From contig NZ_JAAIXZ010000026.1 of assembly GCF_010894435.1 (NCBI RefSeq), positions 92,012 to 156,011 of the forward strand: a stretch of DNA of 64,000 bases, given 5' to 3'. Shown here piece after piece: positions 8,363 to 17,275 of this stretch. This DNA is from Pyxidicoccus trucidator. GTDB lineage: Bacteria; Myxococcota; Myxococcia; Myxococcales; Myxococcaceae. Below the pieces are notes generated by a model. It searched no databases. It had not been told where the DNA came from and worked only from the letters and a program-made list of their open reading frames with translations. Each line of letters opens with the position of its first letter. The first letter of the stretch is position 1. A program made the position numbers and the translations under genes.

Positions 8363-9144
8363 GGCCTGGCGCGCTCGAAGCGGTGGACTTCGAGTTCCAG
8401 CGACGCCACGTCGGGTGGATTGCGCGAGCGCTCCACACGTGGTTCCGCGTGGACGTGCAGGGGATGGAGCACCTGCCCTCTGGGCCGTTCCTCGGCGTGG
8501 GCAATCACAGCGGCGCGGTGATGATTCCGGACACGCTGGTGTGGATGGGCACGTACCACACGTCCGGCCGCGAGCCTCCGCTGGTGACGCTGGCCCATGA
8601 CGCCATGTTCGATGCCTACCCGCAGCCGCTCGCGCGCTCGCTGGCGAAGCTGGGCGCGGTGCGGGCCCGGAGGGACATCGCGCTGGAGGCGCTCCGCCAG
8701 GGCTACGCCGTGCAGGTGTACCCGGGCGGAGACCACGACGCGTGCCGGAGCTTCTCGCGCAGGAACGAGGTCGTCTTCGCCGGCCGCAAGGGCTACGTGG
8801 AGCTGGCGCGCGAGGCCGGGGTGCCCATCGTCCCCGTGGTCTGCGTGGGCGGGCACGAGGCGCTCATCGTCTTGTGGGATGGGGCCTCGCTGGCGCGAAG
8901 GCTCGGGTTCGACCGCCGCTTCCGGCTGAAGACCTTCCCACTGTCCCTGAGCCTTCCCTGGGGACTGTGGCTCGGGCCGCTGCCGGGCTACCTGCCACTG
9001 CCGGCGAGAATCAGCGTGCGGGTGCTGCCGCCCATCTCTCCCGACGAGGGGGACGTGGACGCAGTGGACGCGCGGGTGCGGACATCCATGCAGTGCGCGG
9101 CCGATGCGCTGGCGAGGGGGCGATGTTTCCCATGGCTCGGATGA
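8353..9144 (+). CDS. PlsC-like lysophospholipid acyltransferase
   Basis: 263 residues of the glycerolphosphate acyltransferase/LPLAT superfamily. The expected H-x4-D catalytic motif is altered: the block reads LGVGNHSGAVMIPD, so His is followed by SGAVMIPD. YPGGDHDACRSF matches the later conserved YPGG/FPEG block, and VPIVPVVCVGG the substrate-groove strand. Members acylate glycerolipids or related hydroxyl or amine acceptors at the membrane. Start ATG 8353 overlaps the previous gene. Context with a diiron protein and a radical SAM enzyme hints at a modified lipid product. Confidence 0.75.
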   Translation: MEVGPGALEAVDFEFQRRHVGWIARALHTWFRVDVQGMEHLPSGPFLGVGNHSGAVMIPDTLVWMGTYHTSGREPPLVTLAHDAMFDAYPQPLARSLAKLGAVRARRDIALEALRQGYAVQVYPGGDHDACRSFSRRNEVVFAGRKGYVELAREAGVPIVPVVCVGGHEALIVLWDGASLARRLGFDRRFRLKTFPLSLSLPWGLWLGPLPGYLPLPARISVRVLPPISPDEGDVDAVDARVRTSMQCAADALARGRCFPWLG

Positions 9145-10610
9145 AGGTTTCCCGGTTCGACGAAGCGCTGGACGTGAGTACCGCGACCGAGGCGGAGCTC
9201 GGCGCCCGGCTGGAGCGGCTCTGGGACCAGGAGCCGCTGCTGCGGCCCCGGCCGGAGATGCACGACTACCAGCTCACGTACCCGCCCGCGGTCCAGATGG
9301 AGAAGCGTCCCGGCTACCAGCGCGCTCCCACGGACGCGGAGTACCTGAGCGAGGCGGTGGGCGCATTCGGCGCGGGCGGGTACTACTTCCACTTCGGCTT
9401 CTGCAAGTACCGCTGCCGCTACTGCTTCCACTACGAGTTGCTGACGAAGCACACCGACGACCTGATGTCGCGGTACGTGAATGCGCTCTCGCTGGAGATG
9501 CGACGCGTCCGGGAGCTGACGCCGGGCCTCAAGCGCGCGCTGTACTTCCTGGGCGGCGGCACGCCCACCGCCCTGCCCCTGCACCTGCTGGAGCGGTTCC
9601 TGGAGCGGCTGCTGTTCCACTTCGGCCCGCCGATGACGTCGATGAGCACCGTGGAGGCGAAGCCGGTGACGGCCTCCGAGGAGAAGCTCCAGGCGCTGGT
9701 GCGGGCGGGCTTCCGCCGCATCAACCTGGGCGTGCAGACGCTGGACCCGGAGCTGTACGCCTTCCACCACCAGAAGGAGGAGCTGCGCATCGCCTTCGAC
9801 GCGATTGAGCGCGCCCGGCGCGTGGGGTTCGAGTTCGTCAACATCGACATCATGACGGGGCTGGAACGCCAGACGCCCGAGTCCTGGAGGAAGACGCTCG
9901 CGGAGCTGGAGCGGCTGGCCACCAGCGGCGCGGTGGACAGCGTCTTCATCTACCCGTACCACGATGACCCACGCAGCGGGACGTACGGCAAGCCCGGCGC
10001 GGTGCCCTCGTGGGTGCAGACGGCGCACAGCGATGCGCAGGCGCGGGCGCTGTTCACACGGCTCGGCTGGAAGGAGCTGGGAGCGCGGTTCTACCGCTCG
10101 CCCCGACACGTGCGGCGCGAGCTGTTCGAGCTGGCCCGGGTGCGCGTCAATCCCGCGTACGGCGAGGTGCTGTACCACGGGCTCGGGAACTCGAGCTTCT
10201 CCATTGGGGACCGGGCCACGTTCCTGAACCACCGTGACGTGAATGACTACTGCACGGCGGTGGAGAAGGGCGGGCTGGGTATCGCGTACTGGAGGACGCT
10301 CGACGACTCGCAGCGGGCGACGCGGGATGTGACGTTCGACATCCTCTACAGCCCGTTCACCCGGGTGCGCTCGCGCGCGAAGAAGTACGGCGCGGAGACG
10401 ATGGCGCATCACCGCGAGCTGCTGGCGCGCTGGTCGGAGCTGGGCCTGGGCCAGGAGAACCGGCTGCTTGGCACGTTCAGCCTGACGCCGCTGGGCAAGC
10501 TGGTGCACCAGCAGCTCATTCCCCAGCACTACCTGCCCGAGGACCGCCGCGAGCTGGCGGAGGCCATGGAGCTGCGCCAGCAGGCGGGCCGGAAGTACCG
10601 GGGGTATTGA
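9132..10610 (+). CDS. HemN-like radical SAM enzyme
   Basis: About 492 residues. The radical SAM cluster motif is FCKYRCRYCFHY (Cys91, Cys95, Cys98), followed by FLGGGTPTALPLHLLE, typical of the HemN/HemW group. TVEAKPVTASEEKLQALVRAGFRRINLGVQT covers the barrel strands that bind SAM. The C-terminal domain (TPLGKLVHQQLIPQHYLPED) fits a HemN-type accessory domain. Coproporphyrinogen dehydrogenase, haem chaperone and class C methylase/cyclopropanase functions all occur in this group; the lipid-like neighbours favour a tailoring role. ATGs at 9123, 9132 and 9141 are possible; 9132 has the best spacing from the GAGGGGG ribosome-binding site. Confidence 0.82.
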   Translation: MARMKVSRFDEALDVSTATEAELGARLERLWDQEPLLRPRPEMHDYQLTYPPAVQMEKRPGYQRAPTDAEYLSEAVGAFGAGGYYFHFGFCKYRCRYCFHYELLTKHTDDLMSRYVNALSLEMRRVRELTPGLKRALYFLGGGTPTALPLHLLERFLERLLFHFGPPMTSMSTVEAKPVTASEEKLQALVRAGFRRINLGVQTLDPELYAFHHQKEELRIAFDAIERARRVGFEFVNIDIMTGLERQTPESWRKTLAELERLATSGAVDSVFIYPYHDDPRSGTYGKPGAVPSWVQTAHSDAQARALFTRLGWKELGARFYRSPRHVRRELFELARVRVNPAYGEVLYHGLGNSSFSIGDRATFLNHRDVNDYCTAVEKGGLGIAYWRTLDDSQRATRDVTFDILYSPFTRVRSRAKKYGAETMAHHRELLARWSELGLGQENRLLGTFSLTPLGKLVHQQLIPQHYLPEDRRELAEAMELRQQAGRKYRGY

Positions 10611-10748
10611 GAATGGCGGAACGTGAGCCCCTTTGGGTTCCTGGGTGCCTGGTGCGAGGCCATTTCTCTCGGCCACGAGCATCCATTGCAGGAGGAGTGA
10701 CGCCCCTCTGACGCCTGATGCTCCGAAGCGCAATCGGGCTTCAGCTGC

Positions 10749-12197
10749 ATGCGGAGTACCGGAGGCATGGTTGCAGGATGGAGGGTGATTTTGGGCGTCC
10801 TCCTGGCATTGGCTACGCTGCCCCAGCCCGCCATGACCACCGCCTCTCCCCTCTCGCCCGCCCCGGAGCCGCTCGCTCCCGCCCCCTCCACTCCCGAGCC
10901 GAGAGCCTCCGCCGCGCCCACGCCGAAGGCCTGGGGCCTCGCGCGACGCATCGCCTTCCGCGTCGCCTTCGCGTACCTGTTCCTCTATTCACTCCCATCC
11001 CCGGTGAGCTCCCTGCCTGGGATGGAGTTCCTCCCCAAAGCCTTCGACAGCGTCTGGCACGCCGTCGTGCCCTGGGTGGGCAAGCACGTGCTGCGCCTGG
11101 GCACGGACATCACCGTGTTCCCCAACGGCAGCGGCGACACCACGTACAACTACGTAATCCTGCCCGTGCTCCTGGCGGTCAGCGTGCTGGTGGCCGCCGT
11201 CTGGTCCGTCGTCGACCGGCGCCGCACCGAGTACGACAAGGCGCACGACGTGCTGCGCGTCTACCTCCGCTACGTGCTGGCCATCAGCATGCTGTCCTAC
11301 GGCATGGCCAAGGTCTTCAAGATGCAGTTCGCCTTCCCCGGTCCGGAGCGGATGGTTGAGCCGCTGGGCGAGTTCTCTCCCATGGGCCTGCTGTGGGCCT
11401 TCATGGGGTACTCGAAGGGTTACAACCTCTTCACCGGCGGCGCGGAGATGCTGGGCGGCTTCCTGCTGCTCGCCCGCCGCACCACCACGCTGGGGGCGCT
11501 CGTCGTCATCGGAGTGATGACCAACGTGGTAGCGCTGAACTTCTTCTATGACGTCCCCGTCAAGCTCTACTCGTCGCACCTGCTGCTGATGGCGGTGTTC
11601 CTGCTGCTGCCAGACGTCCAGCGGCTCCTGGGCGTCCTCCTGCTCAACCGCCCCACCGAGGCCCGGACGCTCGGCACGCCCTTCTCCTTCTCCCGGCGGG
11701 AGCGGTGGGGCCTGCTCGCCTTGAAGGCGCTGTTCCTCGTCACCGTGGGGTGGTCGTTCTACGAAGAGCGCAGTGGGTTCACTTCGAGGTACAGCGACTC
11801 CGCGCCACGGATCGAGCTCTACGGGCTCTATGAAGTCGAGTCCTTCACCCGCGATGGACAGGTTTTGCCGCCGCTACTGGGCGACACCACGCGGTGGCGC
11901 TATGTGGCCGTCAACCGCTACGGCCGGGTGACGCTCCGGATGATGGATGACAGCGTGAAGCGCTTCGGGCTGCAGCATGACGCGCAGAAGCTGACGGCCA
12001 CGCTCACCGAGAGCGGCGGGGACACGGCGAAGAAGTCCGTGCTCACGTACTCCCGGCCGGACGCGGAGCACCTGGTCTTCCAGGGCACCTTCCAGGACGC
12101 TCTCATCGAGGTCCGCCTCAAGAAGGTGGACGCGTCCAAGCACCTGCTCGTCAACCGCGGCTTCAACTGGATTCAGGAGTACCCATTCAACCGCTGA
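10749..12197 (+). CDS. DoxX-like multipass membrane protein
   Basis: 482 residues. A Pro/Ala-rich N-terminus is followed by several membrane helices (about residues 60-350) with DoxX-like content such as LRYVLAISMLSYGMAKVFKMQF and FTGGAEMLGGFLLLARRTTTLGALVVIGVMTNVVALNFFYD. A C-terminal soluble domain of about 130 residues follows (LYGLYEVESFTRDGQVLPPLLGD), mostly beta and extracytoplasmic by prediction. DoxX relatives act in quinone-linked or redox-stress functions, but no specific role can be assigned. The start is uncertain: in-frame ATGs at 10749 and 10767, neither with a well-spaced ribosome-binding site. Confidence 0.65.
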   Translation: MRSTGGMVAGWRVILGVLLALATLPQPAMTTASPLSPAPEPLAPAPSTPEPRASAAPTPKAWGLARRIAFRVAFAYLFLYSLPSPVSSLPGMEFLPKAFDSVWHAVVPWVGKHVLRLGTDITVFPNGSGDTTYNYVILPVLLAVSVLVAAVWSVVDRRRTEYDKAHDVLRVYLRYVLAISMLSYGMAKVFKMQFAFPGPERMVEPLGEFSPMGLLWAFMGYSKGYNLFTGGAEMLGGFLLLARRTTTLGALVVIGVMTNVVALNFFYDVPVKLYSSHLLLMAVFLLLPDVQRLLGVLLLNRPTEARTLGTPFSFSRRERWGLLALKALFLVTVGWSFYEERSGFTSRYSDSAPRIELYGLYEVESFTRDGQVLPPLLGDTTRWRYVAVNRYGRVTLRMMDDSVKRFGLQHDAQKLTATLTESGGDTAKKSVLTYSRPDAEHLVFQGTFQDALIEVRLKKVDASKHLLVNRGFNWIQEYPFNR

Positions 12198-12204
12198 GCC
12201 GGGC

Positions 12205-13272
12205 TCACTCGCGGCTGGAGGCGGGCGCCGGGGCTGTCTCCAGCGAGGGCACGTCGCGGCCCTCGCCGAAGCCCAGGGCCCAGAAGCGCGGGCGGACCGG
12301 CTCCCGCGCCACCAGCCGCAGCAGCAGGTACTTCGCCTCGTCCTGACCATCCAGCGCCAGTGCGAAGGTGCCGTAGTGCATCGCCACCGACGTGGCCGAG
12401 CGCAGCACCTTGTGCGCCAGGAGGGCCTCCTTCGGCCCCATGTGCACCGGCCGGAAGGCGGTGGGCCGGAAGGCGCCAATGGGCAGCACCGACAGCCGCA
12501 TGGGGCCGAAGCGCTCGGCCATCATCGCGAACTGCGGGCCATAGCCCGTGTCCCCCGCGAAGAGCACCGGCCCGCCCGTGGTGGACAGCACGAAGCCCGC
12601 CCACAGCGCCGCGGACACGTCCGTCAGCCCCCGGTTGGAGCGGTGCTGCGCCGGCACCGCCGTCACCGTCCGCCCCGGTGCCACCTCCGTGGCCTGCCAC
12701 CAGTCGAGCTCCACCACACTGCCGAAGCCCTCGCCGTCCAGCAGCGCCTTGTTGCCCAGGCCCACGATGAAGCGCGGCCGGTGCTTCTCCTCCAGCCGCC
12801 GCAGCGTGGGCAGGTCCATGTGGTCGTAGTGGTTGTGGCTCACCAGCACCACGTCGATGGGCGGCAGGTCCTCGAAGCGGATGCCCGGCGGGCGCACGCG
12901 GTGGGGGCCCACGAAGGGCACCGGGCTCGGCCGGTCCGAGTAGATGGGGTCCGTCAGCACGTTCAGCCCGTCCGCCTGGAGCAGCACCGTGGCGTGGTTG
13001 ATGAACGTGACGCGCAGCTGGCCCGGGCCCACGCGCTCCGGCGGCGGCTTGCCGGGGGCAACGTCCTCGTAGTCGCGCCACGCGCCCCGGGGCTCCGTGC
13101 GCAACGCCTCCAGGACATCGCCCGGGTCGAGCCGGCGCACGGGCTGCAGGTTCTGGAACTGCTCGCCGTCGAAGTGGTCCGTCACCGGGCCCTCGTGGCG
13201 AGAGCCGGCGAAGAGGCAGCCCTGGAGCCAGGGCCCGCACAGCAGGAGCAGGAGCGCGAGGCGCTTCGTCAT
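12205..13272 (-). CDS. MBL-fold metallohydrolase lipoprotein (NAPE-PLD-like)
   Basis: 355 residues. A lipoprotein signal MTKRLALLLLLCGPWLQGC puts the lipid-bearing Cys at residue 19. The zinc-binding signature HNHYDHMD, LFAGDTGYGP and a late VAMHYGTFAL block match the UlaG/NAPE-PLD branch of metallo-beta-lactamase-fold hydrolases. VTFINHATVLLQADGLNVLTDP is the usual first strand pair. Substrates in this branch include phosphodiesters and lactones; the real one is unknown. Localisation would be outer or inner membrane facing the periplasm. An in-frame ATG at 13302 is an alternative start. It converges with the DoxX-like gene, 7 bases apart. Confidence 0.82.
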   Translation of the reverse strand: MTKRLALLLLLCGPWLQGCLFAGSRHEGPVTDHFDGEQFQNLQPVRRLDPGDVLEALRTEPRGAWRDYEDVAPGKPPPERVGPGQLRVTFINHATVLLQADGLNVLTDPIYSDRPSPVPFVGPHRVRPPGIRFEDLPPIDVVLVSHNHYDHMDLPTLRRLEEKHRPRFIVGLGNKALLDGEGFGSVVELDWWQATEVAPGRTVTAVPAQHRSNRGLTDVSAALWAGFVLSTTGGPVLFAGDTGYGPQFAMMAERFGPMRLSVLPIGAFRPTAFRPVHMGPKEALLAHKVLRSATSVAMHYGTFALALDGQDEAKYLLLRLVAREPVRPRFWALGFGEGRDVPSLETAPAPASSRE

Positions 13273-13501
13273 CGGCGGAGAAGAATCCTGGAGAGGCGAC
13301 ATGGTGCATGCGCTCCGTGAGGCTGGGAGTCCCGGCGCGGCCCCGGCTCCCGATACTCCTCGTTCAAGCATGAAAGGACGTCAAAGGGTGCGAGCCGGCG
13401 TCGGCCCGGCCGGCCGCCCCACGGGCGGAGTATCGACGCCCCCATGCCCGCCAGCCAGGGGGCTTGTTGCGGTGACCTGGGGGGCTTCCCACGTTCGGGT
13501 C

Positions 13502-15178
13502 ATGAACTCTGTCCCTGTGACGAGTGAACCGGAGCTGGACCCGTCGGACCCCTACGCTCGCGAGGCGCAGACCTTCCCACGCCTCAGCCCCGAGATGGCG
13601 GAGCGGGTCGCCGCCTACGGCACCGAGGAGCGCCTGCCCGGTGGCACCCTCCTCTTCAAGCGCGGAGACCGGAGCGTCGACTTCTTCTTCGTCCTCGAAG
13701 GGGTCGTCGAACTCTTCGACCTCGACGAGGAAGACCAGCCCCGCGTCTTCGCCGTCCAGGGCGCGCAGCAGTTCACCGGCGAGTTGGACCTCTTCACGGA
13801 CCACCAGATTCTCGTGAGCGGCCGCGCCCAGGGCGACTGCCACGTGGTCCGGGTCAAGTCGCAGGACTTCCGCCGGCTGGTGAGCACCGAGTCCGACATC
13901 GGTGAAATCATCATGCGCGCGTTCATCCTGCGTCGCGTCGGGCTCATCCGGCACTCGCAGGCCGGCGTGGTGCTGATTGGCTCCGGCCATGGCGCCGACA
14001 CGCTCCGCTTGCAACGCTTCCTCACCCGCAATGGCTATCCCCACCGGCTCCTCGACACCGACGTCGACCCGGGGGCCAGCGGCTTCCTGAACTGCTTCCA
14101 GCTCACCCCCGCCCAGCTCCCGGTGGTCATCGCCCCGGGTAGGAACGTCTTCCGGAATCCATCCAACGCCGCGCTCGCGGATGACCTGGGCTTCAGCGAG
14201 CTGGTGGACCCCTCGCATGTCCATGACGTGGCCGTGGTCGGCGCCGGCCCCGCGGGGCTGGCCGCGGCGGTGTACGCCGCCTCGGAGGGGCTGGAGACTG
14301 TCGTCGTCGAGTCGCTGGCGCCCGGGGGGCAGGCGGGGACCAGCTCGAAAATCGAGAACTACCTCGGCTTTCCCACCGGCATCTCCGGCCAGGCGCTCGC
14401 CGGGAGGGCGCAGGTGCAGGCACGGAAGTTCGGGGCGCGGCTCATCATCTCCCGCTCCGTCTCCGGCATCGACTGCGAGCAGGTGCCCTACCGCTTGCGG
14501 CTGGACGACGGCCGCACCGTGGCCGCGCGCTCGGTGGTCATCGCCACCGGGGCTCGCTACCGCAAGCTCGACGTGCCCGACCTCGCGCGCTTCGAGGGAC
14601 AGGGCATCCACTACGCGGCGACGGCCATGGAGTCCAGCCTGTGCACGGGCGAGGAGGTCATCGTCGTGGGCGGGGGAAACTCCGCCGGCCAGGCCGCCGT
14701 GTTCCTCTCCCGCACGGTGGCCAGGCTCCACCTGCTCGTGCGCGCCGGAGGGCTCGCGACGACGATGTCCGACTACCTCGTCCAGCGCATCCACTCCTCG
14801 CCGCGAATCGAGCTGCACACGCGCACCGAAATCACCGCGCTCTCAGGGGACAGGTTCCTGCGAGAGGTGACGTGGGTGCACCGACCCACGGGGGAGACGA
14901 GCACGCACCGCATCGGCAACGTGTTCGTGATGATTGGCGCCGAGCCCAACACGGAGTGGCTGAACGGCTGCCTCGAGCTCGACAGCAAGGGCTTCGTCCG
15001 GACGGGACAGGATGCGCAGGGCCGCGCGCTCGCCTCACCGTATGCGACCACACGTTCCGGCATCTACGCGGTGGGCGATGTGCGCTCGGGTTCGGTGAAG
15101 CGCGTGGCGTCGGGCGTGGGTGAGGGCTCCGTGGTGGTGCAGGCGATTCACGGCTTCCTGCACCCGGTGGGAGTCTGA
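13502..15178 (+). CDS. Cyclic nucleotide-binding domain fused to thioredoxin-reductase-like flavoprotein
   Basis: 558 residues. Residues about 20-145 form a Crp-type cNMP domain (LLFKRGDRSVDFFFVLEGVVELF). A 90-residue linker region follows (VVLIGSGHGADTLRLQRFL), then a two-dinucleotide-binding flavoprotein: VVGAGPAGLAAAVYAA near 243 for FAD and VVGGGNSAGQAAVFLSR near 386 for NAD(P)H. The redox-active CxxC that sits just before the second motif in thioredoxin reductase is absent (AATAMESSLC there). It may thus be an NAD(P)H-flavin or ferredoxin-type reductase gated by a cyclic nucleotide. A nucleotide cyclase gene lies elsewhere in the window, but no link can be shown. Confidence 0.82.
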   Translation: MNSVPVTSEPELDPSDPYAREAQTFPRLSPEMAERVAAYGTEERLPGGTLLFKRGDRSVDFFFVLEGVVELFDLDEEDQPRVFAVQGAQQFTGELDLFTDHQILVSGRAQGDCHVVRVKSQDFRRLVSTESDIGEIIMRAFILRRVGLIRHSQAGVVLIGSGHGADTLRLQRFLTRNGYPHRLLDTDVDPGASGFLNCFQLTPAQLPVVIAPGRNVFRNPSNAALADDLGFSELVDPSHVHDVAVVGAGPAGLAAAVYAASEGLETVVVESLAPGGQAGTSSKIENYLGFPTGISGQALAGRAQVQARKFGARLIISRSVSGIDCEQVPYRLRLDDGRTVAARSVVIATGARYRKLDVPDLARFEGQGIHYAATAMESSLCTGEEVIVVGGGNSAGQAAVFLSRTVARLHLLVRAGGLATTMSDYLVQRIHSSPRIELHTRTEITALSGDRFLREVTWVHRPTGETSTHRIGNVFVMIGAEPNTEWLNGCLELDSKGFVRTGQDAQGRALASPYATTRSGIYAVGDVRSGSVKRVASGVGEGSVVVQAIHGFLHPVGV

Positions 15179-15198
15179 GCCACTTCCTTCTGGTGACG

Positions 15199-15765
15199 TC
15201 AGCGCTGCCAGAAAGAGGTGAGCTTCAGGGGAAGCGCGTCGAAGGGCTCGGCGTGCACCGCGGCATTGCCCGAATGCGTACCGAGCAGCAGCCAGCTTCC
15301 GCCCTCCAACCGGTAGACCTCCAGCGTCTGGGGACGCGGGTCCACGAGCCACAGGTGCCGCACCCCCTCGCGCGCGTACACGGCCATCTTCCCGGCCCGG
15401 TCCAGCTTCTCTGTGGAGGGAGAAAGCACCTCGCAGAGCCAGTCAGGTGCGAGTTCCACTCCGACGACGTCCGGCAATTCGGGCATGCGCTCTCGCCGCC
15501 ATCCCGCGAGGTCTGGCACCAGGACATCGCCACCCAGGTGCAATTCAGGCTCGGGGATGAAGACCCAGCCTCCGGGCCCCTCCTGCCCTGGTTCATCATC
15601 GAACGGCATCAGCCGCTTACCGAGCCGGAAGGCCGCCCGTCCGTGAACCATTCGAGGGCGGGGGCTCACGTACAGCTCACCGTCGATGATTTCGCCGACG
15701 ACGTGCGGCGGGAGGCGCTCCAGCGCCTCGTATGCGCTTCCCGGTCGTGACGGCTTGTCGCTCAT
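15199..15765 (-). CDS. Uma2 family protein (copy 1 of duplicated pair)
   Basis: 188 residues from ATG 15765; two earlier in-frame ATGs (15837, 15855) would add up to 30 residues. The chosen start has GAGGAG upstream and matches the usual distance to the core. Core motifs: VVGEIIDGELYVSPRPRM, VPDLAGWRRERMPELPD, CEVLSPSTEKLDRAGKMAVY and HLWLVDPRPQTLEVY, consistent with a PD-(D/E)XK-like fold. About 156 of 188 residues match the copy at 16.7-17.3 kb. It converges with the flavoprotein gene, 20 bases apart. Confidence 0.85.
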   Translation of the reverse strand: MSDKPSRPGSAYEALERLPPHVVGEIIDGELYVSPRPRMVHGRAAFRLGKRLMPFDDEPGQEGPGGWVFIPEPELHLGGDVLVPDLAGWRRERMPELPDVVGVELAPDWLCEVLSPSTEKLDRAGKMAVYAREGVRHLWLVDPRPQTLEVYRLEGGSWLLLGTHSGNAAVHAEPFDALPLKLTSFWQR

Positions 15766-15980
15766 GTCCTCAGGATGCGGCTCCTCGTACCGCGTCGCAA
15801 GCCGCCCCTCCCCCTCCACCTGGATGTCATCGCTCATGTGTCTAGCATGCGCCATACCTCTGACATCCTGTTTGGGTCGGAAGACTCCACAGGTCCCTAC
15901 TGGGCTTTCTCATCTACCCCACTTGAATGCCGGGCGCGGCAGCAGCCGCCAGGACCTCAGTCCTCATGCCAGGAGCAGGA

Positions 15981-16562
15981 ATGCGTCTTCGTCTTTTCGT
16001 GGTGGCCGTGCCCGTACTGATGGCCGTGGGATGCGGCGGCACCAGCAGCCACACCGTCAAGGATGTCGGGGCCGACTACCGCCTCTCGGAGCACCCGGAG
16101 CAGGGGTTGGTCATCGTCTCCACCCGCTTCTCCACCGACTGCAAGAATGGGGAGAACCCTTCCGCTGCGCTCGAGTACGAGGACTCCGTATACATGCGCA
16201 GGAGCACGGGCGTGATTCCCGTGAACGACCTGCACCTCGCACACGACTTCCAAGCACCTCCCGGCCACTTCTCCGTGAAGGCGCTCAACGAAGGGGCGTA
16301 TCAGATCCGACGCCTGAGCATCGGACACATCATGCCCATCACCAAGGAGACACGAACCCCGTTCGAGGTCGAGGCCGGCACGGCTATCTATCTAGGCGAA
16401 GTCCACTTCAAGCTCACCAACTGCGGCCCCTTCCCGTCCATCACCACCCAGGTCACCGACCAGTGGGAGCGGGACAGCCAGCTCCTTCAACAGAAGATGA
16501 AGAACATCCGTGCGGAAGAGGTCGTCAAGAGGTTGATCTCGACCCGAACCGGGAAGCGGTAG
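15981..16562 (+). CDS. Hypothetical lipoprotein
   Basis: 193 residues with a lipoprotein signal (MRLRLFVVAVPVLMAVGC, lipidated Cys18). The mature part is mostly beta (LVIVSTRFSTDCKNGENPSAALEYEDSVYMRR) with a late helix (QLLQQKMKNIRAEEVVKRLIS). No catalytic motif is seen. Start chosen at 15981 because AGGAGCAGGA immediately upstream is a strong ribosome-binding site. The gene sits between two duplicated Uma2 genes and has no visible second copy, so it is either the remainder of a duplicated unit or an insertion into it. Confidence 0.72.
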   Translation: MRLRLFVVAVPVLMAVGCGGTSSHTVKDVGADYRLSEHPEQGLVIVSTRFSTDCKNGENPSAALEYEDSVYMRRSTGVIPVNDLHLAHDFQAPPGHFSVKALNEGAYQIRRLSIGHIMPITKETRTPFEVEAGTAIYLGEVHFKLTNCGPFPSITTQVTDQWERDSQLLQQKMKNIRAEEVVKRLISTRTGKR

Positions 16563-16595
16563 CACGCTCACGACAGCAACACCGAAGGAGCAAGG

Positions 16596-16692
16596 ACTCC
16601 GCGGCAACGGCCATGGAGTCGAGCCCGTGCATGCCGGAGGGCTCCGTGGTGTGCAGGCGATTCACGGCATCCCGCACCCGGTGGGAGTCTGA
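16596..16692 (+). pseudogene. Relic of the 3' end of the cNMP/thioredoxin-reductase-like gene
   Basis: Two short blocks match the intact gene at 13502-15178. Bases about 16596-16640 match about 14611-14655 (the ACGGCCATGGAGTC stretch), and 16637-16692 match about 15122-15178, including GCAGGCGATTCACGGC and the final TGA. About 470 bases of the parent are missing between the blocks and the remainder has point changes, so it cannot encode the enzyme. Like the parent, it is followed within 20 bases by a convergent Uma2 gene, showing that both were duplicated together. Confidence 0.75.
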
Positions 16693-16708
16693 GCCGTCCC
16701 TCCCCGGG

Positions 16709-17275
16709 TCAGCGCCGCCAGAGCGAGCCCAACTTCACGGGAAGCGCCTCGAACGGCTCGGCGTGGACAGTGAGGTCACCCGTGTGCGTGCCGAGCAGGA
16801 GCCACTTTCCGCCCTCCAGCCGGTAGACCTCCAGCGTCTGGGGACGCGGGTCCGCGAGCCACAGGTGCTTCACTCCCTCCCGTGCGTAGACCGCCATCTT
16901 CCGGGCCCGGTCCAGCTTCTCGGTGGAAGGGGAGAGCACCTCGCAGAGCCAGTCAGGAGCAAGCTCCACTCCGACGACATCCGGCAGCTCGAGCATGCGC
17001 TCGCGTCGCCAGCCCGCGAGGTCGGGGACCAGCACATCTTCGCCCAAGTGCAGTTCAGGCTCGGGAACGAAGATCCAGCCTCCGGGGCCTTTACGCTCCG
17101 ATTGGTTGTCGAATGGCATGAGCTGGTCGCCGAGCAGGAAGGCCGCCCGTCCGTGAATCATTCGAGGGCGAGGACTCACGTACAGCTCGCCGTCGATGAT
17201 TTCGCCGACGACGTTCGGCGGGAGGCGCTCCAGCGCCTCGTATGCAAGCTCCCGTCGTGTCGGCTTGTCACTCAT
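16709..17275 (-). CDS. Uma2 family protein (copy 2 of duplicated pair)
   Basis: 188 residues from ATG 17275 (earlier in-frame ATGs at 17347 and 17365). Same core as copy 1: VVGEIIDGELYVSPRPRM, VPDLAGWRRERMLELPD, CEVLSPSTEKLDRARKMAVY. Differences from copy 1 cluster near the N-terminus and in the loop MPFDNQSERKGPGG; predicted catalytic residues are kept, so both copies may be active. Upstream sequence stays alike for roughly 20 bases beyond the earliest ATG and then diverges, marking the duplication edge. Confidence 0.85.
   Translation of the reverse strand: MSDKPTRRELAYEALERLPPNVVGEIIDGELYVSPRPRMIHGRAAFLLGDQLMPFDNQSERKGPGGWIFVPEPELHLGEDVLVPDLAGWRRERMLELPDVVGVELAPDWLCEVLSPSTEKLDRARKMAVYAREGVKHLWLADPRPQTLEVYRLEGGKWLLLGTHTGDLTVHAEPFEALPVKLGSLWRR

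Noticed and set aside
8353..9144. Acyltransferase considered non-functional because H-x4-D is not exact
   Set aside because: YPGG and the other blocks are intact, and His with a nearby Asp is present; divergent members exist, so loss of function is not supported.
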